Shown in pieces: positions 1-6,690 of a stretch of 7,572 nt of DNA. The position numbers and the translations under genes were made by a program. The DNA comes from an uncultured Clostridia bacterium (GTDB taxonomy: Bacteria > Bacillota > Clostridia > TANB77 > CAG-508): the NCBI GenBank assembly GCA_948946035.1, contig CARBKU010000056.1, forward strand, positions 1-7,572. Direction: 5' to 3'. The notes beneath the pieces were generated by a model, which was not told the DNA's origin, did no database searches, and saw nothing but the letters and a program-made list of their open reading frames with translations. Position 1 is the stretch's first letter; the number at the start of each line of letters is the position of its first letter.

Positions 1-1575
1 TAATTTAAATGATAAATTTAATAATTCATCATATGTATATGAAACTGTTGTATCTGTATTTTCTTCTATTTTTTCTCCATTTTCTACTGCTTTCCATTTG
101 TCTTTTAATTCATCTTGATTTTTTACTCCTAAAGAATATAAAGTGTAATCATCAATTCTTCCATCTTCTTTTAAAACTAGTACAACTTCATTATATTCTT
201 TTGGCCATGAACCTTTTACTAAATTAAATTGTGTTTTTAACAAATCTTCGTTATCTATCATTTCAAAAAATATGTCTGTATTTGTCATCATTGAACTACC
301 AAACATTGATGCCATTGAAGAATTGTTTTGTGCTTCTATCATTTCACCCATTCCAAATGCATTCATTACTGTACTCGGATTTACTCTAACAATTCCATTA
401 TCTGTATTCTTTTTATATACATTAATATTCAAATTATATCCATATTCTATACTATTACTATTATTTTTTATTTCATTGTTGTCTTCTTCTAAATATTTTT
501 TTAATTCTGTTAAATTATTATTTTGTTTTTTATTTGATAATGTTGTTATCATGTCATTCATGATGTCTGCTGAATGTACTTTTCCATCTTCATTATTAAC
601 AGTTTCTTCACTTTCTCCCATCATAGATTCCATCATGCTTCCCATATCAATTGCAGATTCTTCAATTGTAATTGGGTATGATGAAAGAGTTTCTTCTTCT
701 ACTCTATTTATGTAATTTTGAACACCTGTAGAAATAGCTAATATTAGTGCAATTCCTATAATTCCTATACTTCCTGCAAATGATGTTAAAAGTGTTCTTC
801 CTTTTTTTGTCATTAAGTTGTTTAAACTTAAACGTAATGCTGTAAAAAACTTCATAGATGTTCTTCCAGATTTTGCTTTAGTTTCTTCGTTTTCTTTTGT
901 ATATGGATTAGAATCGTCTGTAATTACTCCATCTAATATTTTTACTACCCTTGTTGAATATTCTTCTGCTAGTTCTGGATTATGTGTAACCATTATAATT
1001 AGCTTTTGTTTTGATATTTCTTTTAAAATCTCCATTATTTGTACACTAGTTTTTGTGTCTAATGCACCTGTTGGTTCATCTGCTAATATTATGTCTGGAT
1101 TGTTTACTAATGCTCTTGCTATTGCAACTCTTTGCATTTGCCCACCTGATAATTGGTTTGGCTTTTTATGTATGTGTTCTCCTAGCCCTACTTCTTCAAG
1201 AGCTTTAATTGCTCTTTGTTTTCTTTCTTTTCTATTCACACCAGAAATTGTTAATGCTAATTCTACATTAGATAATATTGTTTGATGTGGTATTAAATTG
1301 TAACTTTGAAATACAAATCCTACTGAGTAATTTCTATAGGCATCCCATTCTTTGTCTTTAAATTCTTTAGTTGATTTTTCATTTATTATTAGGTCACCAG
1401 ATGTATATCTGTCTAATCCTCCTATAATGTTTAACAAAGTGGTTTTCCCACAACCACTTTGTCCTAATATTGATACAAATTCACTTTTTCTAAATTCTAT
1501 GCTTATTCCTTTTAATGCTTCTACAGTTGTATCTCCTGTTTTATAACTTTTTTTGATTTCTTGTAATTTTAACAT
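1..1575 (-). CDS. MacB-like ABC transporter: ATPase domain fused to FtsX-type permease (3' end outside window)
   Basis: Only the first 525 codons are in the window; the frame stays open to base 1. Residues 1-225 form a complete ABC ATPase: Walker A GQSGCGKT (38-45), Q-loop FVFQ (Q90), signature LSGGQ (142-146), Walker B IILADEP (D166, E167) and switch His VTH (H198). A basic linker leads to one hydrophobic segment (about 266-285), then a long, presumably extracytoplasmic domain rich in Met (clusters at 311-319 and 404-430). In this fused family the remaining membrane segments and the FtsX domain come at the C-terminus, here off the edge. Family members act as homodimers that drive efflux or mechanotransmission across the membrane; the substrate cannot be read from sequence. 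The start is ATG 1575, with GGAGG only 4 nt upstream, and 17 nt after the preceding gene, so it is probably co-transcribed with it. The ATPase assignment is certain; the fusion type is very likely. Confidence 0.93.
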   Translation of the reverse strand, partial: MLKLQEIKKSYKTGDTTVEALKGISIEFRKSEFVSILGQSGCGKTTLLNIIGGLDRYTSGDLIINEKSTKEFKDKEWDAYRNYSVGFVFQSYNLIPHQTILSNVELALTISGVNRKERKQRAIKALEEVGLGEHIHKKPNQLSGGQMQRVAIARALVNNPDIILADEPTGALDTKTSVQIMEILKEISKQKLIIMVTHNPELAEEYSTRVVKILDGVITDDSNPYTKENEETKAKSGRTSMKFFTALRLSLNNLMTKKGRTLLTSFAGSIGIIGIALILAISTGVQNYINRVEEETLSSYPITIEESAIDMGSMMESMMGESEETVNNEDGKVHSADIMNDMITTLSNKKQNNNLTELKKYLEEDNNEIKNNSNSIEYGYNLNINVYKKNTDNGIVRVNPSTVMNAFGMGEMIEAQNNSSMASMFGSSMMTNTDIFFEMIDNEDLLKTQFNLVKGSWPKEYNEVVLVLKEDGRIDDYTLYSLGVKNQDELKDKWKAVENGEKIEENTDTTVSYTYDELLNLSFKL

Positions 1576-1579
1576 TTTA

Positions 1580-1584
1580 CCTCC
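1580..1584 (-). promoter_or_regulatory. Ribosome binding site of the ABC transporter gene (short spacing)
   Basis: Read on the minus strand this is GGAGG, followed by TAAA and then the ATG at 1575. The 4-nt spacing is shorter than usual. No better in-frame start is nearby, and the protein begins as ABC ATPases of this type do (MLKLQEIKKSYKTGD), so the start is kept. The site lies in the 17-nt gap after the upstream stop codon. Confidence 0.75.
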
Positions 1585-1592
1585 AATTTGTT

Positions 1593-3647
1593 TTAGTTAT
1601 CATTTTTTTTGAATAACATATCAAATAATCCCTTATTTTCATCAGAGCCATTTTTTGATTTTTTATCTCTTTTTTCTGTTTGAGCTCTACTATTTATTTC
1701 TTTTGTTTTTTTTGCATGAGTACCTTTTTTTCTTGATTTTGCTGAACTCCTTAAGCTTCTATATGAATTATCTGAATCTGATATGATAGATGCATATATA
1801 TTATCATATTCCATGTCATCTCCATCATTACTAATGTATTTATTGTAATTATCTTTGAAATTATTATATTTGTTTTTATATGCTGGATTATTTATTTCAT
1901 TATCATAGTCATCATCATTTTCTTCATATTCATTCATATTATCGTTTTCATCATCATATTCGTCGTCTTCATCATAATCTTCTTCATAACTATTATCATA
2001 GTCATCATCATATTCATCTTCTTGATAATTATCTTCTTCATTTTCATTGTCATAGTCATCATCGTTATAATCTTCGTCTTCTTCATCATCGTTATAATCA
2101 TCTTCATAATTATCGTCTTGGTCATCATTGCCATAATTTTCATCATCATATTCGTCATCTTCTTGATAGTCTTCTTCATAACTTTCATCATATTCATCTT
2201 GGTTATCATAGTCTTCTTCGCTATAGTTGTCGTCATTATCTTGATATTCGTCTTCATAGTTATTAAATTCGTTATCATTGTAGTCATCTTCGTTATTGTT
2301 ATTTTCTTCAAAGTCTTCATTATTATAGTTGTCTTCTATTTCATCATATTCTTTGTTATATGTATATACATAGTTGTCCATTTCATTATCTTTTTCTTCT
2401 TTTGCTGTATTAGATTTAGTAGCCGAAATATCTTGCATTTCGTTTATTATTTCTATTTCATCAACTTTATAATCAGATAAATCTTTTTCAAATTTTTCTG
2501 TTACTTCTTGTAAAAATACTTCATATATGTGTTTCATTCCTTCTATTCTCCAATAGTTAGAATTTATAACAGTTCCTAAGTTTACTTTTATGTTTGTTGC
2601 TTCTGCTTCAAAACTTCTTTCTTTTGCTTGTATATCTCGTAAATATGTTTTATTATATAATTCATTATATGCTTTTTTGGTTGATTTTCCATTTATTTCT
2701 TTTAATATTAATTCATATAAATTATTTATTTGAGTTATGTCTAAATCAAAGTTTTTGCATGCTTCTTCCATCATGTTTTTATGTGCTACTGGTCCACCTA
2801 TTACTGTCATTCTTTCATTATCCAAAAAGTCTATAATGTATTCTTTTTCTGCATTTAAAAATGCTAGTTTTGCACTGTTATCTTTGGAGAATTTTTCATA
2901 TCTTTCTAATTTTATAGTATCATTATCAATGTCAACTAATAATCTTTTAAATCTTTCATAACATGCCATGTAACATTCTGCTTCTCTTTCTGCTATTGAC
3001 ATTCTAGTTTCTACTGCTTTGGTAATAACTTCTTGATTAAATCCAATTTTTTCGCTTTTTCCATTTTTTATCATTATTTCTATTATACTACTTTTTAAAT
3101 CTGCTTTATTACCAGACATAAATCTTTTCATATTTTGCAAATCTTGATTAGATACATATTTGAATTTTTCTTTTGCTTCTTTCATACTTGTAATGTACTT
3201 TGTTTCAGTACTTCTTTTACTTCTTGCAAATTTATTTCTTTCTTTTTGTCTTTCTATAAATATTACAAATGTTTTTATATATTCTTCGCCTAATCTTCTT
3301 AGTTCTGTATTATTTTCTTCTACTATTTTTTCTATTTTTTCCATTTTGCTTTGTATTGTATTAGGGTTTTCGTCTAATGCATTAAATAGTTTATTTCTTT
3401 CGTCTTCTAATTTTTGGTTTGATATTGATAGCTTTTCTTGTAGTTTTTGTATCCCTTGTATTTCTTTTGCTACTTCATCAAATTTATTTATTACTTTTTC
3501 TTCTTCTGTAACCATAGTTTGATATTCTTTTAAGTCTTCTATTAATTCTCCGAAATGATAAAAATTCTCTCTTAAATTGCTTACTTTATCAAATCCAAAT
3601 AGTTTATTTAAATATCTTTCTAAAACTATAGCACTTCTTTCATACAT
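1593..3647 (-). CDS. Unrecognised 684-aa protein: coiled-coil N-terminal region, acidic Asp/Glu/Asn/Tyr tract, basic tail
   Basis: I do not recognise a named family. Residues 1-400 are charged, mostly helical-looking and coiled-coil-like (for example 45-160), with a few non-repetitive patches such as VIGGPVAHK (282-290), so this part may be folded. Residues about 417-590 are almost only Asp, Glu, Asn and Tyr with scattered Gln and Ser, surely disordered and strongly negative. Residues about 630-665 are rich in Lys, Arg and Ser, and the end (GLFDMLFKKNDN) could form a short amphipathic helix. There is no signal peptide, transmembrane segment, lipobox or sortase motif, so it is predicted cytoplasmic and is not a classical HlyD/MacA-type adaptor. 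The start is ATG 3647, with GGAGG 9 nt upstream and a strong promoter close by. It is the first gene of a unit with the ABC permease 17 nt downstream, which suggests a shared job, perhaps as a cytosolic scaffold or regulator. That role is inference. Confidence 0.9.
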   Translation of the reverse strand: MYERSAIVLERYLNKLFGFDKVSNLRENFYHFGELIEDLKEYQTMVTEEEKVINKFDEVAKEIQGIQKLQEKLSISNQKLEDERNKLFNALDENPNTIQSKMEKIEKIVEENNTELRRLGEEYIKTFVIFIERQKERNKFARSKRSTETKYITSMKEAKEKFKYVSNQDLQNMKRFMSGNKADLKSSIIEIMIKNGKSEKIGFNQEVITKAVETRMSIAEREAECYMACYERFKRLLVDIDNDTIKLERYEKFSKDNSAKLAFLNAEKEYIIDFLDNERMTVIGGPVAHKNMMEEACKNFDLDITQINNLYELILKEINGKSTKKAYNELYNKTYLRDIQAKERSFEAEATNIKVNLGTVINSNYWRIEGMKHIYEVFLQEVTEKFEKDLSDYKVDEIEIINEMQDISATKSNTAKEEKDNEMDNYVYTYNKEYDEIEDNYNNEDFEENNNNEDDYNDNEFNNYEDEYQDNDDNYSEEDYDNQDEYDESYEEDYQEDDEYDDENYGNDDQDDNYEDDYNDDEEDEDYNDDDYDNENEEDNYQEDEYDDDYDNSYEEDYDEDDEYDDENDNMNEYEENDDDYDNEINNPAYKNKYNNFKDNYNKYISNDGDDMEYDNIYASIISDSDNSYRSLRSSAKSRKKGTHAKKTKEINSRAQTEKRDKKSKNGSDENKGLFDMLFKKNDN
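1944..2183 (-). repeat. Duplicated 16-codon unit within the acidic tract
   Basis: Two copies of a 48-bp unit lie in the same frame at 2136-2183 and 1944-1991, matching at 43 of 48 bases. They encode SYEEDYQEDDEYDDEN (residues 489-504) and SYEEDYDEDDEYDDEN (553-568), which differ at one residue. The sequence between them is built from the same GAT, GAA, AAT and TAT codons. This points to growth of the tract by duplication or slippage, and the tract length may vary between strains. Confidence 0.75.
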
Positions 3648-3656
3648 TGTAGCTAA

Positions 3657-3661
3657 CCTCC
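3657..3661 (-). promoter_or_regulatory. Ribosome binding site of the 684-aa gene
   Basis: GGAGG on the minus strand, 9 nt before the ATG at 3647. It decides between two overlapping ATGs: the one at 3647 opens the long frame, while the one ending at 3641 is out of frame. Confidence 0.85.
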
Positions 3662-3680
3662 ATATTTCTACTTTTTTTAC

Positions 3681-3709
3681 ATTATATATGAAATTGTTCT
3701 AAAAGTCTA
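3681..3709 (-). promoter_or_regulatory. Sigma-A-type promoter for the 684-aa protein / ABC transporter unit
   Basis: On the minus strand, TAGACT at 3704-3709 (4 of 6 matches to TTGACA) is followed after exactly 17 nt by a perfect TATAAT at 3681-3686. The expected transcription start is near 3674, giving a 5' leader of about 27 nt that contains the GGAGG site. The promoter lies between the foldback element and the gene, so this unit can be transcribed independently of the upstream operon. No clear operator was seen. Confidence 0.75.
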
Positions 3710-3749
3710 CATTTTTTTTATTTTTTATCTAGTAAAATATTTTTCTTAC

Positions 3750-3789
3750 AAAAATTGCCATTGAGGACGAAGAATTTTGGCAATTTTTT
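3750..3789 (-). terminator. Probable intrinsic terminator at the distal end of the foldback element
   Basis: An 11-bp perfect stem (AAAAATTGCCA at 3750-3760 pairing with TGGCAATTTTT at 3778-3788) encloses a 17-nt loop. The A and T runs at its base give a U-tract on either strand. On the minus strand it comes after the Nudix gene and about 40 bp before the next promoter, a sensible place to end the upstream operon. The stem is AT-rich and the loop is large, so efficiency may be modest. The copy in the other arm (4005-4041) keeps only the 5-6 bp core plus a T-run. Confidence 0.55.
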
Positions 3790-4050
3790 AATATAGATAA
3801 CTTCAAAATCTAAAACCTTAATAATAAATTTATGAAATTATGAATGCAAGTGTAATTATAATACAAATTCTTAAATTAACAAATGGGAGAATCTCGAACT
3901 TGCTTTGAGAGGGGCCTATTTGTTAATTTTAGAATTTGTTTATAATGTAGCGTAGCCGAATAATTGAATAAATTTATTATTAAGGTTTTAGATAGAAAAG
4001 TATAATTAAAAAATTGCCAAAATTCTTCGTCCTCAATGGCACTAATTTTT
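3750..4050. repeat. Foldback element with nested inverted repeats (MITE-like or structured RNA)
   Basis: The outer arms 3756-3792 and 4005-4041 are perfect 37-nt inverted repeats. Further in, 3808-3833 pairs perfectly with 3968-3993 (26 nt), then 3836-3841 with 3960-3965, 3855-3860 with 3941-3946, and 3863-3884 with 3918-3939 (21 of 22). The apex around 3885-3917 can form a small extra stem (TCTCGAA/TTTGAGA). The arms extend outward by six pairs (3750-3755 with 4045-4050) across a 3-nt bulge. Almost the whole stretch can therefore fold into one long imperfect hairpin. No gene within it looks real and no clear target-site duplication was found. It fills most of the intergenic gap. It may be a non-autonomous mobile element or a transcribed structured RNA; the sequence alone does not decide. 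Confidence 0.85.
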
Positions 4051-4617
4051 ATTACCAAGCAAAAACAATTTAGAATTTATTTTATTATAAACATTTTCTA
4101 ACATCCAATTTTCATTTACTACTTTTTCTAATTCTTCTATACTAACCCATTTAACACCACTATTTTCATCTTCTTTAATATGTAAAGTTTCCTTTTCGTC
4201 TACCTCTAAAAGATATGTTAAATTTAAATGTACATGTGATGATACATACTTCCCTTTCTTCACATGACCATTAACACATACAATTTCCAAAGAAAAAATA
4301 TCATTATTAATAACTTTTACATTCTTCACACCAGTTTCCTCTTTTAATTCACGTATAGCTGTACCTAATAAATCTTTTTCTCCATCTGCATGACCTCCAG
4401 TCCATGACCATGATTTATAAATATTATGATATATCATTAATACTTTTGTTCTTTCATTGTTTAATACCCATGCTGAAGCTGTAAAATGCCCAAATTCATT
4501 TTTTCTTGTTAATATATCATCAAATGTATTTATATAATTTAGCATAGTTTGTTTATCTTTTTCTTCTTGCTCATTATATGGTTTATAATTTTCTATTTTT
4601 TCCTTTAATTCTTTCAT
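4042..4617 (-). CDS. Nudix hydrolase, GGHADG-type
   Basis: This 191-aa protein should hydrolyse a nucleoside-diphosphate-linked substrate with Mg2+ in the cytoplasm; the substrate is unknown. The Nudix box spans residues 74-97, starting GGHADGEKD and ending RELKEETGV, with the metal-binding RE..EE intact (R89, E90, E93, E94). One residue is shifted between the first Glu and Arg compared with the textbook spacing, as I recall for the GGHADG subfamily, which also carries HFTASAWVLN ahead of the box (44-53) and a SSHVHLNLTYLL strand after it (126-137). About 40 extra N-terminal residues precede the domain. The start at 4617 lies 7 nt after the PBP stop and has no good ribosome site, only an A-rich stretch with AAAAG, so translation is probably coupled to the PBP gene. 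The TAG stop sits exactly at the border of the foldback element. Confidence 0.93.
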   Translation of the reverse strand: MKELKEKIENYKPYNEQEEKDKQTMLNYINTFDDILTRKNEFGHFTASAWVLNNERTKVLMIYHNIYKSWSWTGGHADGEKDLLGTAIRELKEETGVKNVKVINNDIFSLEIVCVNGHVKKGKYVSSHVHLNLTYLLEVDEKETLHIKEDENSGVKWVSIEELEKVVNENWMLENVYNKINSKLFLLGNKN

Positions 4618-4624
4618 ATCTTTT

Positions 4625-6655
4625 TTATTTAATAATTATATTTCTAATTTTCCTTATTAAATAATGACTACCTCCTTCACTATTATTTTGTGTATTTTCG
4701 ACCATACTAATAATAAGTAAATCATTACTATTATTATTTACAGTAAAACAATTAAACCATCCAAGAGTTCCACTTTCTGTATCATCACTAGAAGTTTTCA
4801 ATTCTGCTGTTCCTGTTTTACCTGCAATTTTAGTTCCTGCAATTTTCATATCATTTGCTGTACCATTTGGATTTTCTACTACTTGTATTAAAGCATTTTT
4901 TATAGTATTAGCAGTTTCTGCTGAAAATACTGTTTCTTTCCATATAGAACTCTTTTCTTCATCATATTTTAATATTGGTTTTATCATATTACCTTCATTA
5001 TAAAAACTTGAATACATTGATGCCATATGTATTGGGTTAACTAAAACATTTCCTTGACCATATCCTGTGTCTGCAAGTTTTGTTTCTCCTGTAATATCTG
5101 TTCCATTATTGTTTGAATATTGAGATTTAGCTAAATTTAATGAAAAGTCTAATTGTTCATTAAATCCTATTTTATTAAAATTTTCTATTAAAGTATCTTT
5201 TCCTATTTTTAATGCTGACTGAGCAAAATATATATTGTCTGAATTTATTATTCCATTTAATAAATTTTTTGCACCATTATATTCTTTTAAAGTTGTTATT
5301 TTATAATCTCCCCAACTACTGTCTTTTTGCCAACTCGTTCCAGTATACCCATAATCCTCATTTGCATTTATTTTACCTGTGTTTAATCCTATTGCTCCTA
5401 TTATTGGTTTAAATGTTGAACCTGGACAATATTTTTGTACAAATCTATTATATAGTGGTTTTGATTCATCATTGTTTAATTCTTCCCATTGTTTTGTTGT
5501 CATTCCTACAGTAAAGTCATTTGAATCAAATGTTGGTGTACTAACTAATGCCAATAATTCTCCTGTTTTAGGTTGCATTATAACAAAAAATCCTTTATCA
5601 TTTTTCATTTGTTCATATACATTAGTTTGTAACACACTATCAATAGTCAATTTTACATCTTTACCATCTTTTTTATCTTGTTTTATTATTACTGATTTTT
5701 TGTTTTTATTTTCATCTTCTATATAAATTTCTGTTCCATCAATTCCTCTTAAAGTGTCTTCATATGCCAATTCTAGTCCAGATTTTCCTATAACACTATT
5801 TGTGTTATATCCTTTTCCTTCATTATTTGCTAATTCTTCACTATTAATTGCCTGTACATATCCTATTAAATGACCTGTTTCTTTGCCTAATGGGTATACT
5901 CTTCCATCTACTTTATTAATTAAAATTCCTGGAATTTCAAGTAATTTTTCTTTTAATACAGTATCAGAATTTGATATTTTTTTAACAGGTACAAATGTAT
6001 CATCTTTAACATATGATTTATTTAATTGTTCTTTTATGTAATCGCTAGATACTCCTGTCAATTCTGCTATTTTGTTAATACTTTCTTCTTTGTCTTGTCC
6101 AAGTTTTCCTGGTACTATTCCACAAGACGCTATTTGACCATCTTCTGCTAATGTCTTACCATTTCTATCTAATATATCTCCTCTTTTTGCATTTAGTGTT
6201 TCTACTCTTACTTTATCATTGTTGCCTAATTCTGGGAATATAAATTTTGATGACCAATTTATTTTATATTCTTTTTCTTGTTTTTCAATAATAGCACTAT
6301 TATTAAATTCAACTTCTCCAGCTGAAGTATACATTTTTTGTTTATATTCTATATTATATTTTCCATTTTGTTTTTCACAATTTTGTATTTCTATTTTTAT
6401 ATCTGTCGCATCTATTCCTTCATAAATATTTTTGTTTCTTGCTATAAAGTCTTCAGAATTTATATTTTGTTTTGCTTCATTTGTAATTTGTTGATACATT
6501 TTTTCGTAGTCTTTGTTATTTATCAATTCACAAAAACTGTTCAGTGCTTGCTTTGCATTATTTTCATTGTTTTTATTCATATAGTTTATACCTAAAATTA
6601 TTCCAACAATAATTATTACAATTATAACTGCTATTATTATTATTTTATTTTTCAT
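4625..6655 (-). CDS. Class B penicillin-binding protein, MecA (PBP2a) / PbpC-like transpeptidase
   Basis: A 676-aa D,D-transpeptidase that should cross-link peptidoglycan on the outer face of the membrane. Order of parts: a Lys-flanked N-terminal membrane anchor (about 4-25) without a lipobox; an NTF2-like MecA_N-type domain (about 30-145); the dimerisation/linker region starting KRGDILDRNG (157-166); then the transpeptidase domain. The three catalytic motifs are intact: STFK (nucleophile S413, K416), SDN (472-474) and KTG (613-615). Length and stretches such as DDTFVPVKK, YPLGKETGHLIGYV, INSEEL, ELLALVSTP and DTGYGQG closely follow Staphylococcus aureus PBP2a (668 aa) as I remember it, apart from KTG where PBP2a has KSG. 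Relatives with this architecture often bind beta-lactams poorly, but resistance cannot be claimed from sequence alone. The start is supported by AGGAG 9 nt upstream. It follows the MFS gene by 35 nt and precedes the Nudix gene by 7 nt, so it is probably co-transcribed with both. Confidence 0.96.
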   Translation of the reverse strand: MKNKIIIIAVIIVIIIVGIILGINYMNKNNENNAKQALNSFCELINNKDYEKMYQQITNEAKQNINSEDFIARNKNIYEGIDATDIKIEIQNCEKQNGKYNIEYKQKMYTSAGEVEFNNSAIIEKQEKEYKINWSSKFIFPELGNNDKVRVETLNAKRGDILDRNGKTLAEDGQIASCGIVPGKLGQDKEESINKIAELTGVSSDYIKEQLNKSYVKDDTFVPVKKISNSDTVLKEKLLEIPGILINKVDGRVYPLGKETGHLIGYVQAINSEELANNEGKGYNTNSVIGKSGLELAYEDTLRGIDGTEIYIEDENKNKKSVIIKQDKKDGKDVKLTIDSVLQTNVYEQMKNDKGFFVIMQPKTGELLALVSTPTFDSNDFTVGMTTKQWEELNNDESKPLYNRFVQKYCPGSTFKPIIGAIGLNTGKINANEDYGYTGTSWQKDSSWGDYKITTLKEYNGAKNLLNGIINSDNIYFAQSALKIGKDTLIENFNKIGFNEQLDFSLNLAKSQYSNNNGTDITGETKLADTGYGQGNVLVNPIHMASMYSSFYNEGNMIKPILKYDEEKSSIWKETVFSAETANTIKNALIQVVENPNGTANDMKIAGTKIAGKTGTAELKTSSDDTESGTLGWFNCFTVNNNSNDLLIISMVENTQNNSEGGSHYLIRKIRNIIIK

Positions 6656-6664
6656 GTTTTTTCT

Positions 6665-6669
6665 CTCCT
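6665..6669 (-). promoter_or_regulatory. Ribosome binding site of the penicillin-binding protein gene
   Basis: AGGAG on the minus strand, 9 nt before the ATG at 6655, within the 35-nt gap after the MFS stop codon. No promoter or terminator hairpin is visible in this gap, which supports one transcript. Confidence 0.8.
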
Positions 6670-6690
6670 TTTAAACTATTTTTAGTACAT

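Noticed and set aside
272..1546. Several plus-strand frames between 272 and 1546
   Set aside because: They are antisense to the ABC transporter frame, which has every ABC motif; they lack ribosome sites and recognisable domains.
1880..2480. Long frames on both strands in the acidic tract (His-rich, Ile/Val-rich and Met/Lys-rich peptides)
   Set aside because: These are shadows of the repetitive GAT/GAA/AAT/TAT codons read in other frames; their composition follows directly from the low-complexity DNA.
3857..3862. Possible plus-strand promoter with TATAAT inside the foldback (also one at 3941-3946)
   Set aside because: No acceptable -35 box lies at 16-18 nt, and TATAAT is expected by chance in such AT-rich DNA; no plus-strand gene follows.
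3880..3912. tRNA-like T-loop (GTTCGAGA on the minus strand) at the apex of the foldback
   Set aside because: The flanking five-base stems do not pair as a T-arm should, and no anticodon or acceptor arm is present; the bases fit the apex hairpin instead.
3876..4058. A 60-codon minus-strand frame containing AIEDEEFWQFF
   Set aside because: It overlaps the Nudix 3' end and runs through the foldback arms. The peptide arises from the inverted repeat and appears again from the opposite arm and strand, with no ribosome site.
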